The position numbers and the translations under genes were made by a program. The notes under the pieces are model-generated. The model searched no databases, was not told the origin of the DNA, and worked only from the letters and a program-made list of their open reading frames with translations. A DNA stretch of 64,000 nt. It comes from G963668605 sp963793625 (GTDB taxonomy: Bacteria > Acidobacteriota > Terriglobia > Bryobacterales > Bryobacteraceae). The stretch is taken from contig CAWCAT010000005.1 of assembly GCA_963793625.1 (NCBI GenBank), positions 496,001 to 560,000 on the forward strand, in the 5' to 3' direction. This document shows, piece by piece, positions 20,585 through 29,994 of the stretch (the first letter of the stretch is position 1; every line of letters starts with the position of its first letter).

Positions 20585-21091
20585 ATGAACTCTAATCTTC
20601 TGTTGTACGTCATGACGGCCGCCGTGAGCATCTCGGCTATTGCCCTCGTGCTTCAGTTCGTCTTCATTTTCAAAATGGCTGTGTCGATCAAGGCCTTGCA
20701 GGTGCAGGCCAAGGAATTGACAGGCAGGCTGAATCCCCTGATCGACAAGGCGATGATAACCATCGAGGAGAGTCGAAAGCAGATCTCCGAAGTGGCGCTC
20801 AAGGCCAATGAAGTTCTGGAGATGAGCCGGAAGCAGTTAATGACGATTGATAACGTTCTCAGCGACGCCAGTATGCGAACTAAGGTGCAGATGGAGCGGG
20901 CCGAACTGGTGCTCGATGACGCCATGGTCCGCTTTCAGGAAACCATCGCCATTCTGCAGAGCGGGTTCGTGCGGCCAATCCGCGAAGTCAGTGGGCTGGT
21001 TGCCGGCTTTAGGGCTGGCCTGAGCCAGCTTCTGCGCGGTGGCCGTCCGACTGTTGCCCAGGTGACGCAGGACGACGAGATGTTTATCTAA
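20585..21091 (+). CDS. DUF948-like membrane-anchored helical protein
   Basis: A 168-residue protein with one N-terminal membrane helix (YVMTAAVSISAIALVLQFVFIF) followed by a long amphipathic helix with regular heptads (about residues 35-130), a pattern seen in DUF948 proteins. It ends in an acidic DDEMFI tail. Together with the YtxH gene upstream it forms a small envelope-protein pair. No catalytic motif is seen and function is unknown. Confidence 0.7.
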   Translation: MNSNLLLYVMTAAVSISAIALVLQFVFIFKMAVSIKALQVQAKELTGRLNPLIDKAMITIEESRKQISEVALKANEVLEMSRKQLMTIDNVLSDASMRTKVQMERAELVLDDAMVRFQETIAILQSGFVRPIREVSGLVAGFRAGLSQLLRGGRPTVAQVTQDDEMFI

Positions 21092-21115
21092 CTGCGCGCC
21101 CAACGGTTTAGAGCG

Positions 21116-21901
21116 TTGGGCGCGATCCTTTTTAACCTCTTGATCGATATTCACAGCCATATTCTCTGGGGCTTCGACGATGGATCCCGGAGTGTGGATG
21201 AGAGTGTCGCAATGGTCCGGCTGGCGGCCGAGTCTGGAACCACCGATATCGTCGCTACGCCGCACGCGAACCTTGAGTACGAGTTTCACCCCCAACTGGT
21301 CCAGGAGCGCGTTATCCAACTGTCCCGAATCGTTGGGCCGATCCTGAGCATTCATTACGGCTGTGACTTCCACTTCTACCCGGACCACATTTCCCTGGCG
21401 GTTCAACATCCTACCCGCTTCACCATAAACGGCAAGCGCTATCTGCTGATTGAATTTTCTGATCTGATTATTTTCAAAGAGTCAACTGAAATGATTGCGC
21501 GCCTGCAGGCTGCCGGAATTACGCCGATTCTCACTCACCCCGAACGGAATTACCTGTTGCACCGGCGCATTGAAGATCTGGCGATGTGGGTGAAGGATGG
21601 ATTATTGCTGCAGGTTACCGCACAATCCTTGCTCGGCAGGTTCGGGGTGGAAGCCAGGAAATTCAGCGATGAACTGCTGTCACGCGGGCTGGTGCACATC
21701 ATTGCGAGCGATGCTCACGATTGTGAGGATCGTCCGCCGCGCCTGGATCTGGCGCGAAATTATCTGCACAAGAAGTTCGGTGGAACTCTGGCTGCGCACC
21801 TGTTAGTTCGTAATCCCAGTGCGGTGTTGAACGGATTTCCTGTTCCGTCAATGCCGCCGCCCGAGCCGCGCAAATGGTACCACTTCGGACGTAGACTGTA
21901 G
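21116..21901 (+). CDS. CpsB/CapC (YwqE)-type tyrosine-protein phosphatase, PHP fold
   Basis: Metal-dependent phosphatase of the PHP superfamily; relatives remove phosphate from tyrosine kinases that control capsule export. Visible metal ligands are DIHSHILWGFDDGSRS at the N-terminus, VATPHANLEYEF, LIEFSD, ILTHPERNYLLHR and SDAHDCEDRPP. TTG 21140 is a likely start because the DIHSH motif comes directly after, though 21116 is also open. No tyrosine kinase (Wzc/BY-kinase) is in the window. The M1 peptidase gene starts 3 bases after the stop. Confidence 0.85.
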   Translation: MGAILFNLLIDIHSHILWGFDDGSRSVDESVAMVRLAAESGTTDIVATPHANLEYEFHPQLVQERVIQLSRIVGPILSIHYGCDFHFYPDHISLAVQHPTRFTINGKRYLLIEFSDLIIFKESTEMIARLQAAGITPILTHPERNYLLHRRIEDLAMWVKDGLLLQVTAQSLLGRFGVEARKFSDELLSRGLVHIIASDAHDCEDRPPRLDLARNYLHKKFGGTLAAHLLVRNPSAVLNGFPVPSMPPPEPRKWYHFGRRL

Positions 21902-21904
21902 AAC

Positions 21905-24337
21905 GTGAAGCGCCTTCTCCTTCCTTTCCTGCTCCTGATTCCTGCCGTTATCTTCGGTGCGGACGGGCGTGCGGCGCAAGCGGCTGCGGCCTTGCGCATA
22001 ACGGCGCTCGATCCTGGCGAGTGCTATCGCGTGCGCGATCTTTTCTTTAGTCGTGAGGACGCGAAAATCTACTTCACGGACGGCTATCTGATCTTTGCCA
22101 AGCCGATTGAAGGGCGGCACGTGGCGGCCGTGTTCAGTGCTGAAAACGAGGGTGGTGACGGAGAGATCCTGCTGCTGCCTCCGCACCGAGGCGACCGTGT
22201 GGCGCTGGCTGCATTTACCAAATCGCCCAATCTAAACGAGCATTTCCGCTCTGCGCTACTGATCTTTAGCGACGATACCGCTGCGGAACTGCGTGAGCGA
22301 ATTCGTGAGCGCCAGCAGCAGATTCCTGATCTTCCGATGAAGGATGCCGAGATGGGTGCACTGCTTTCCGGGAAGTGGAATCCCGTGCTGCAGAATTTTC
22401 TGTTGAGTTTTCAAGTTCGCCTCGTGCAGAACCTGATTTCTCCGCGCCCGGTTTCGGAAAACTTTTTTTACGCTGCGCTCTCTGGTAAACAGCTCGGCAA
22501 TTTCGATTTCGTCTATGATCCCCGTTCACGCGAGCAGATTATGGTAGGTCAGGTCGCGTATCGTGACGGTCGCCAGTTTTTTGATATCTGGGCCAGTTTT
22601 GAATCACGGTCTGCACGACGGGGCGATCACAAGCCGCAACAGGAACTGTGGACCACGGAGTCGGTCAAGATCAACACTGTTTTTGATGCAGATTTGCGGT
22701 TGAGCGCGACTACAACATTAAGTATCGTGCCTACGGCCCGAATAGAGGGCGCCATTCCGCTGGAGATCTCGCGGCGCATGAACGTGTCGGAAGCCAAGAT
22801 CGACGGGCAGCCGGTCGAGGTGTTTCAGCGTGAGTCGTTGCGCTCTAACCTGATGCGGGGTTCGGACAACGTGACATTCCTTGTTGTTCCCGCACAGCCG
22901 CTGGAAGCCGGGCGGAAGTACTTGCTTGAGATCGCACACGAAGGCGAGATTGTAACCTCCGCAGGCGACGGCGTGTATTTCGTTGGCTCGCGCTCGACGT
23001 GGTATCCCAGACGGGACATTCAGTTTGCGATGTACGAGATGACGTTCCGTTACCCCAAGACATTGAATCTGGTAGCCACGGGCGACGTAGTCGAGGAGCA
23101 CACTGACGGAGATTGGCGCACTTCGCTTCACAAAACAGTCGCGCCAGTCCGATTTGCGGGCTTCAACCTGGGCGAATACAACCATGCGCGCGCGACGCAA
23201 GGGGGCTACTCGGTCGAGGTTTACGGAAATCGCAAGCTGGAGAGGAACCTTCAGAAGGGGAGCCAAATAATCATCTTGCCACCTCCGCCACCCGTCGGTA
23301 GATCGCAACGTAACCTTCCGCAGACTGTCACGTTTCCGACCGAAGCGTCTGTGCCGGATGGACCCAATCGGCTTGCGCAACTTGCTTCGGAAGTAGCCGG
23401 CGCACTGGATTTTATGGCTGGGCGCTTCGGCCCCCCGGCGTTCAAGAAGCTGACGGTCTCACCCATTCCGGGTTCGTTCGGCCAGGGTTTTCCAGGACTG
23501 ATCTATCTTTCGACCATCTCCTATCTGGAACCCGCGCAACGTCCGGGAAGTTCGCAGAAGAAAGATGACAAAGACGACTTGTTCTTTTCGGAAATTCTGC
23601 AGGCGCACGAAACGGCGCATCAATGGTGGGGCAATGTTGTGGCAACCGAGGACTATCAGGATGACTGGCTGATGGAGGCGCTCGCGAATTACTCGGCGTT
23701 GCTCTACGTCGAGAAGAAAAAGGGATCGAAGGTTATGGAGTCAGTCCTGCAAGGCTTCAGGAATCGCCTGTTGAGCAAAGACTCCGAGGGCCGCACGGTT
23801 GAATCCGCAGGGCCCATTATCTGGAGCTTGCGGCTGCACTCCTCTCAAACGCCGCACGCGTGGGCAACCATCACCTATGACAAAGGCGCGTGGATCATGC
23901 ACATGCTGCGCCGCCGCATGGGTGATGAGCGTTTTTTCAACATGCTCGCCGAACTCTGCAAACGCTACCGCTTCAAGAAAGTGAACACGGATAGCTTCCG
24001 CCGGCTAGCCGTGGAGTTCATGCCCAAAGGCGCGCCCGATCGTAATCTGGAAAGCTTCTTCGAACAGTGGATCTACAGCACCGGCATCCCAACGCTGAAG
24101 CTGAATTACAGCGTCAAAGGCAAGGCTCCGGCGCTTAAGTTGACCGGGACAGTCCAGCAGTCAGACGTTCCCGACGACTTCAGCGCGCTGGCTGCCGTGG
24201 ACATTCAGTTAGGGAAGGGCAAGTCCATCACTCACTGGGTACAGACCAGCGATGAACCGGTGCCATTCACCGTGAATATTCCGCAGCAGCCGCTGAAAGT
24301 GCAGCTCGATCCTACGGGCGTATTAGCCCGGCACTAA
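21905..24337 (+). CDS. M1-family metallopeptidase, exported
   Basis: Zinc aminopeptidase-like protein of 810 residues with a Sec signal peptide (KRLLLPFLLLIPAVIFGADG). The zinc site is HETAHQWWGN, with the first His at residue 568, and the third ligand in the EALANYSALLYVEKKKG helix. A GAMEN exopeptidase motif is not clearly present: the matching place reads SFGQGFPGLIYLS, so specificity may differ from classic aminopeptidase N. The N-terminal 350 residues are beta-rich. The start is GTG 21905. Tail-to-tail with the TonB receptor gene, 4-base overlap. Probably a periplasmic peptide-degrading enzyme. Confidence 0.88.
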   Translation: MKRLLLPFLLLIPAVIFGADGRAAQAAAALRITALDPGECYRVRDLFFSREDAKIYFTDGYLIFAKPIEGRHVAAVFSAENEGGDGEILLLPPHRGDRVALAAFTKSPNLNEHFRSALLIFSDDTAAELRERIRERQQQIPDLPMKDAEMGALLSGKWNPVLQNFLLSFQVRLVQNLISPRPVSENFFYAALSGKQLGNFDFVYDPRSREQIMVGQVAYRDGRQFFDIWASFESRSARRGDHKPQQELWTTESVKINTVFDADLRLSATTTLSIVPTARIEGAIPLEISRRMNVSEAKIDGQPVEVFQRESLRSNLMRGSDNVTFLVVPAQPLEAGRKYLLEIAHEGEIVTSAGDGVYFVGSRSTWYPRRDIQFAMYEMTFRYPKTLNLVATGDVVEEHTDGDWRTSLHKTVAPVRFAGFNLGEYNHARATQGGYSVEVYGNRKLERNLQKGSQIIILPPPPPVGRSQRNLPQTVTFPTEASVPDGPNRLAQLASEVAGALDFMAGRFGPPAFKKLTVSPIPGSFGQGFPGLIYLSTISYLEPAQRPGSSQKKDDKDDLFFSEILQAHETAHQWWGNVVATEDYQDDWLMEALANYSALLYVEKKKGSKVMESVLQGFRNRLLSKDSEGRTVESAGPIIWSLRLHSSQTPHAWATITYDKGAWIMHMLRRRMGDERFFNMLAELCKRYRFKKVNTDSFRRLAVEFMPKGAPDRNLESFFEQWIYSTGIPTLKLNYSVKGKAPALKLTGTVQQSDVPDDFSALAAVDIQLGKGKSITHWVQTSDEPVPFTVNIPQQPLKVQLDPTGVLARH

Positions 24338-27300
24338 AACCGGTAATACAGACCAAACTGAATCCGCCGTGCGGTCGAGAATGTTTCCGAGATCCTGCCG
24401 AACTCAGTGCTGTTGATGTTTTGATCGCCCACCATGAACTGCGGATGGTTCAACGCGTTCGTCGATTCCATGCGGAATTCTATGGACTGCCGCTCCGTGA
24501 GTTTGGTCGTTTTGAGGATGCCAAAATCGATGTTGAACGCCCATGGTCCGGAGAACATGCGGCGTTGCAGGCTGCCGACTTCGCCCGGTCCCGGATTGAA
24601 GAAGCGCTGTCCTGCGAAAGCTGCTTCGCCATCACCAGAGACTGCGCGGCCGTCTGGTCCGATCACGGAAGCCGGCACAAACATTGGGCCATCGCCGGTC
24701 TGACGGAACTGGAAAATCACATCCGTCTGTGGTTTCGTCAACACCGTGTTCGCGGTGTTGTTTTCCGAGCGGCTCCCGCTGCTGCGGTTCAGTGTGCCGC
24801 GCTGCGACAGGACAGAAAAGGGTGTGCCGGATTGCCAGATCATGATGCCGCTGACAGACCATCCGCCCAGCCAGCGATTGCGTTTCAGCACGGGAAGTTC
24901 ATAGACTGACGAAGCCTTAATGGCGTGCGTGAGGTCGAAATCGGCACGGGAGCGTTCCAGCTTCGCATTTTCCAGATCGAGGAAATGCTCAAGCCGCGAT
25001 TGGCTGGTGCCAGCCGAATCGCTCAGCACTTTTGAAAACGTGTAATTTGCCTGGAAATCGAAATCCGCCGAAAGGCGCCGCCGCACTTCCAGCTGCAGGG
25101 AATTGTAGGTTGAATTGCTGTAATTGGTTAGATAGTCCGCACCGAGCGTGTACGGATTGCGGAAGAAGTTCACAGGACCGTTGTTGCCGTCCATCTGATA
25201 CGAAGCCGCGAGTTCGCCTACCGAGCCGCTCTGGATCAAGCTGCGGTTTGTGGAGTTGTTGAGCTGTCCACTCCTGTAGAGTTTCGGAAACACGGTCAAC
25301 TGCTGGCTGCCTGGGATCTTCGCGTCATAGGCCGGGTTGAAGGTGCCTGTGGCGGTCTGAGCCAGGAAGCCATTGTTCTGTGCACGTTTGAAATCATCCA
25401 GGAATCCGTTCTCACGGATCATGACCTGGTTGTAGTCGAATGCTCGATAGCCCTTGGTGGCATGGTTTCCGACGTAGCGCGCTTCGAAAATCGTACCCTT
25501 GAATTCCTGCTGAATACCGATATTCCACTGCTGAACATAAGGCGTGCGCAGGTTCGGGTCCGTTAGGCCGAGCGCGTTGCCGGAGTCCTCGTAGTAGTTG
25601 TCCTCGGTTGTGCGCGGCACTTTGAACGTGGGCGTAATGATCTTGGGGGGCGTAGAACTGATGCGTCCGGTAAACCCGGAATCAAAGGCTGTGCTGACGA
25701 TCCCGGCATTAAAGCCCGCGATCGTGATCGGCGCAAGCAGGCCCTGATCATTCACGAAGCTGACGCTGTAGCCGCCCCGTAACGCAGTCTTGCCGTTTCC
25801 AAATACATCCCAGGCCAATCCCAGGTTGGGAGCAAAGTTGTTCTTGTCGCGATTGTAGAGCGGTCTTCCGGCTGCAGCGCCAGCGAAATCGAGCGTTGCG
25901 TTCGAAAGCAGAGTGGCCTGCGCATTGTTGTTGGTAACCACTGGCAACAGCAGCAGTGAATCGCGCTCATCGGCAGCGCTATACAGCGTGTAACGCACAC
26001 CGAGCGTGAGCGTCACACGCGGACGGACACGCCAGGTGTCCTGCGCATAAAGTGAGTAGTCGTCGAACGAATAATTCCGAATGAACGACTGGTTGGGGAC
26101 AAAGCCGGTCTTCCGGTCCTTGATGTTGAAAAGTTGCGAATAGCTGGTCACATAACCGGCAAGCGTCGCGAGCAATTCATTGGCAGCTGTCCACATCGGC
26201 TCGGCGCGCGCCCGGCAATTGGTTATTCAGCAGGCCGTCGTTGCCGGTCCCGATACCCAGCGTGTAGGTCGGCGTAATGCCATCGTCATTAAATTCGCGG
26301 ACCCGAATGCGCTGCGTCTGGAATCCGAACTGAATGTTGTGGCGCCCACGCGTCCAGCCTGCGTTATCGGACAGGTTGTAGGTATTCGTGTTGCGGCCCT
26401 GCGCGCGGAACGTGTTTACAGGATTGCTGTACATGGTTCCATCGACGATGTAATTGCCAAATTTCTCGCTGGTGAGAAAATCTCCGGGCGCAAGGTTGAA
26501 GCCGCCGCGCAGTTCGTTGGTCCAGTGCGAAGCGGGGCTCCACCGCCAGCCGATCGAAGCCAGGTTGCTGTGGTTAGGATTCGTGGTCTTGGGAGCCGCG
26601 GAAAAATCGTTGCTCATGTCAGTGCGATCCGAGTTGTCGCGATTCCACATGTATGTGCCGGTTATGATGTGCTTGGACGAAAGATTATAGTCCAGCTTTC
26701 CCACCAGATTGTCACGTGTGCGGTTGGAGCGTTGATTGAAGCGATATCCGGCGGTGTTCAGCGCGAGGTCCGGCATGCTGTCGCCGGTGTCAAATTGTTG
26801 ATGAACTGCGGTCCCGGAACGAGCGCTAGTATGCCTTGCATCACCGGATCGGCCGGCCACCTTCATTGCACTCAGTACGTTTACTTTTTGCACAACGCCG
26901 GCGGTGTTTCGATAGGTGAAGATCCCTTGGCGCGCGTCAGCGGTCAGAATCGTCCGATTCTGCGGCTCCTGCTGTCGCTGCCGGTACGCTTCGTAATTCG
27001 TATAGAACAGTAACTTGTCTTTCTTGATGGGGCCGGCCAGCCTGCCGCCGATCTGGTTTTGATTCAGAAACGGGCGTTCCACCCCGTCGCGATTATTGAA
27101 CCAGTCGTTTGCGGAAACGATGTTGTTGCGGTTGTACCAGTAGCCCGCGCCGTGCAGTTCGTTGGTGCCGGAAGGAGTGACGAAAACCACTTGCGACGAA
27201 CCGCCGCCCATCGTGGAATTGGCGTTCGACGTGGCCACGGTAAATTCTGAAATTTGGTCGATCAGCGGCATGTTGGGGGCGTAATCCAGGGCATTGTCGC

Positions 27301-27865
27301 GAATGAAATTGTCCTGGATGTTGATGCCGTCGATCGTCATGTTGCTATAGGAGGTGCGCTGTCCGTTGATGACAGTGTCGGAACGGCCATTGCTGCTTAC
27401 GCCAGCCTGCGTGCGGATCAGATCGAGCGGGTTTCGATCCAGGATCGGCAACCGGCGTACCTGCTGATTCGTAACGGTGGTCGAAATCTCTGCGTTTGCG
27501 GTTTGCAGCGACTGCGCGCTGGCCGAGATTTCGACAGATTGCGAGATTGACGCCAGCGTCAGCGCAATCGCCGGCAGGGTCGTCTCACGTGCGGGGTCGA
27601 CCTTAAGCCCACGCAGATTGTAGCTCGTGAAGCCGCCCGATGTGACAGCCAGGTCGTAAGATCCCGGGGCAACGCCGCTGAAGTTGAACAAGCCTTCGGC
27701 GGTGGTCTGCGCGGACATAATCGGCTTGGCGCTGCCTGGCATGGCGAGGGTAACCTCGGCCCCGGGCACGACGGCCCCGCTGGAATCTGTAACGGACCCC
27801 GAAATACGGCCGGAAACCTGAGCGAACAGGCTGAAACTGCATAGAAACAAGAGGAGAATACGCAT
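24334..27865 (-). CDS. TonB-dependent receptor with carboxypeptidase-regulatory-like domain, one frameshift
   Basis: Outer-membrane beta-barrel of about 1175 residues, of the Oar-like kind that is expanded in Acidobacteria. From ATG 27865: signal peptide (MRILLLFLCSFSLFA), regulatory Ig-like domain (GRISGSVTDSSGAVVPGAEVTL and FSGVAPGSYDLAV), a plug domain with RRLPILDRNPLDLIRTQAGV and GTNELHGAGYWYNRN, then barrel strands. The frame moves at about 26185, where QLPGAR joins to WTAANELLATLAGYVTSY. The barrel ends in an aromatic residue (RRIQFGLYYRF), the outer-membrane insertion signal. Imports or binds a large extracellular ligand; which one cannot be told. Confidence 0.92.
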
Positions 27866-27868
27866 AAA

Positions 27869-27892
27869 GGTGTTCTACTCTAGTTAAACACC
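27869..27892. promoter_or_regulatory. Inverted repeat upstream of the TonB receptor
   Basis: GGTGTT (27869-27874) and AACACC (27887-27892) form a perfect 6-bp inverted repeat with a 12-base spacer, 4 to 27 bases upstream of the receptor start codon at 27865. No other ribosome site is evident there, so it could be an operator or an RNA hairpin that governs translation. Confidence 0.4.
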
Positions 27893-27931
27893 GCTTGGTC
27901 CTGTATTTCCCAGAGAATTTTGGCCGAAGAT

Positions 27932-27959
27932 TTGAGACGGACTGCGGAAGTGCTACAAT
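27932..27959 (+). promoter_or_regulatory. Promoter of the tRNA-Lys gene
   Basis: TTGAGA (27932-27937), a 16-base spacer and TACAAT (27954-27959) form a good sigma-70-like site 61 bases ahead of the tRNA. The leader between them contains a short GGTGG/CCACC stem. Confidence 0.55.
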
Positions 27960-28020
27960 GGCTCTGGTGGTTCAGTGCCGCCACCGTTAGCGCTCTCGCG
28001 CTCAGCGGACCCCGAAGTCA

Positions 28021-28096
<76 letters not shown>

Positions 28097-28175
28097 TCAA
28101 AATCAACATCATAGCGATCCCTCTGGGTGTCTTGGAATAGCAGAGACAGCCAACTTGACAGCCATCAGCTTCCAG

Positions 28176-28328
28176 TCACAAGCGAATCAGGTTTTGAAGC
28201 TTCAGAATCAAATGATCTTGTCCATATTCACCATTACTCTCGCACTCGCTGATGTAGAAGATGCCCGAATCTTTGATGAGAGTATCTACCGAGACCACTT
28301 CGAAGAAAAGCCTAAATAGGCTCAGCAT
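28176..28328 (-). CDS. Short hypothetical frame
   Basis: ATG 28328 begins 50 codons that read MLSLFRLFFEVVSVDTLIKD and later YISECESNGEYGQDHLILK, ending at TGA 28176. The amino-acid mix is protein-like (alternating charged and hydrophobic), yet there is no clear ribosome site and no family is recognised. It may be the tail of a lost gene next to the tRNA, or chance. Confidence 0.2.
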   Translation of the reverse strand: MLSLFRLFFEVVSVDTLIKDSGIFYISECESNGEYGQDHLILKLQNLIRL

Positions 28329-28532
28329 TGATCATCTGTCGGCCACAACTGGCTGAGGCTAATTCACAGTTGCTTTTTTTAGGGCACTTCGCACCAGAGT
28401 CAGATAACCCAAACGAGGAAACTGCCACCCTCTGATCCAAATGCTGTGCGGATCCAACATGGATGCGAGCACACTCCTTTAGAGATTCGGCGACGATTGC
28501 CGGGTCATTTTGAGAGATCCAGAGCTGAAAAA

Positions 28533-28569
28533 TTGCTGGACAGATTTCGATATTTCTACTATGATCGAA
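28533..28569 (+). promoter_or_regulatory. Promoter and candidate ArsR operator
   Basis: TTGCTG (28533-28538), 18 bases, then TACTAT (28557-28562) resemble a sigma-70 promoter. A perfect inverted repeat TTCGAT (28546-28551) N12 ATCGAA (28564-28569) brackets the -10 box, as expected of an operator for an ArsR/SmtB dimer. The arsR ATG at 28572 would lie almost at the transcript start, so the message may be leaderless. Confidence 0.5.
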
Positions 28570-28571
28570 GT

Positions 28572-28791
28572 ATGGGGCAGACGGACGAAATAAACGTCTC
28601 CCGCTACGCCGGAATGCTGGCGGCTATGGGAACGGAACCTCGGCTTCGCGCCATGCATCTTCTCCTGTCCGCACATCCCGGCGGCCTGGTGCTGAGTGAG
28701 GTCCAGGTCACGCTTGGCATCGCAGGATCCAGGCTCTCTCATCACTTGCAGAAACTCAAGCTATGCGCAGAGTGCTGCACTCGAGACAAAA
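28572..28791 (+). pseudogene. arsR: ArsR-family repressor, internally deleted
   Basis: Winged-helix arsenite sensor that would repress this operon. From ATG 28572 the first 63 residues are typical: DEINVSRYAGMLAAMGTEPRLR, then the recognition helix SRLSHHLQKLK. In ArsR proteins about 30 residues of beta wing and last helix should follow. Here the sequence jumps straight to LCAECCTRDKN, which resembles the C-terminal Cys pair that binds As(III) in Acidithiobacillus-type ArsR, and then the frame runs on over arsM to 29024 without stop. I infer a deletion of roughly 90 bases (not necessarily a multiple of three). Without the wing the repressor should be inactive unless this is an assembly error. 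Confidence 0.65.
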
Positions 28792-29994
28792 ATGGACGAA
28801 AAGCGTTTAAAAGAGATTGTCAGAGCAAAATACGGCGAGGCTGCGTCCCAGGCTGCACGCGGCACCGCCTCGTGCTGCGGTCCTTCAGGAAGCTGCTGCG
28901 AGAGGGATCCGATCACCGTCGATCTGTACGATGCCGCCCAGATCTCCGGCATTCCCGAAGAGGCGCTGCTGGCGTCGCTAGGCTGCGGAAACCCAACGGC
29001 TCTCGCACAATTGCAGGCCGGTGAGATAGTTTTGGACCTCGGCTCCGGAGGCGGCATCGATGTGCTCTTGTCAGCCAGGAGAGTTGGGCCAACCGGGAAG
29101 GCTTACGGTCTGGACATGACCGACGAGATGCTCGCCCTGGCGCGTGAGAACCAGAAGAAGGCCGGGGTGGAGAACGTCGAATTCCTCAAAGGCGAGCTTG
29201 AGAATATCCCGCTGCCGGACAACACGGTGGATGTGATCATCTCCAACTGCGTCATCAATCTCGCGGCTGACAAAGACTGCGTACTGCGCGAGGCCTACCG
29301 AGTGCTCAAGCCCGGCGGCCGACTGGCCGTCTCCGATGTTGTGGTGCGCGGTTGCGTTCCCGCAGAGATCCGTCGCAGTATTGAGCTTTGGGTCGGCTGC
29401 ATCGCGGGCGCCCTTGAAGAGAGCGAGTACCGCGCCAAGCTGGCCTCTGCCGGATTCGAAGCCATCGACGTAGAGCCGACGCGTGTGTACCGCGCCGAAG
29501 ACGCGCGTGAGTTCCTGGGCGCCGCTGGACTCGATGCTGAAAAGATCGCCGCTGTGGATGGCAAGTTTTGCAGCGCTTTCATTCGCGCCATTAGGCCGGC
29601 CCTGAGTATTCAGAAAGACGAAGCAAACACAATGACAAAACTGCAAGTTTTCGATCCGCCGATGTGCTGTTCCACTGGAGTCTGTGGACCTGAGGTCGAT
29701 CCGTTACTCGTTCGATTCAGTTCCGACTTCCACTGGCTGGCCGGCGAGGGCATCGTAGTCGAACGCTACAATCTGGCGCAGCAGCCGCAAGCATTCGCCG
29801 CAAATGAAAAAGTGAAGGCTGCGCTTACAGCCGATGGCAACGACTGTCTGCCGCTGATCCTGGTCAACGGGCAGATTGCCAGTAAGGGACGTTACCCGAC
29901 ACGCACAGAATTGGCACGATTGACGGGACTGGAGAATCAGCCCGCGCCCGTTGGTCTGCCCATTCTGCAGACAGGTCCCAAGGGGTGCTGCTAA
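28792..29994 (+). CDS. arsM: Arsenite methyltransferase fused in frame to ArsD metallochaperone
   Basis: One 400-residue frame holds two proteins. Residues 1-270 are ArsM, an SAM-dependent As(III) methyltransferase: IVLDLGSGGGIDVLLSARRVG binds SAM, and the three conserved cysteines are present in LGCGNP, ISNCVINL and VGCIAGA. After a short linker (SIQKDEANT) residue 281 starts ArsD, MTKLQVFDPPMCCSTGVCGP, with Cys12, Cys13 and Cys18 of the As(III) site, and ends with a CC tail. ArsD hands As(III) to the ArsA ATPase encoded next. The fusion may be real, but shifting one base at about 29600 would create a TGA right where ArsM normally ends. ATG 28792 fits the family start MDEKRLKEIVRAKYG. Confidence 0.9.
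   Translation: MDEKRLKEIVRAKYGEAASQAARGTASCCGPSGSCCERDPITVDLYDAAQISGIPEEALLASLGCGNPTALAQLQAGEIVLDLGSGGGIDVLLSARRVGPTGKAYGLDMTDEMLALARENQKKAGVENVEFLKGELENIPLPDNTVDVIISNCVINLAADKDCVLREAYRVLKPGGRLAVSDVVVRGCVPAEIRRSIELWVGCIAGALEESEYRAKLASAGFEAIDVEPTRVYRAEDAREFLGAAGLDAEKIAAVDGKFCSAFIRAIRPALSIQKDEANTMTKLQVFDPPMCCSTGVCGPEVDPLLVRFSSDFHWLAGEGIVVERYNLAQQPQAFAANEKVKAALTADGNDCLPLILVNGQIASKGRYPTRTELARLTGLENQPAPVGLPILQTGPKGCC

Larger units (their letters stand above)
28097..28571. other. Non-coding or degenerate stretch after tRNA-Lys
   Basis: AT-richer than its surroundings. No protein family is recognised. The only coding-like content is a 50-codon minus-strand frame (28176-28328). The right end (from about 28533) holds the arsR promoter and operator. 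A tRNA 3' flank of this kind is a common integration point, but no integrase and no repeat of the tRNA end was found in the window. Confidence 0.5.
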
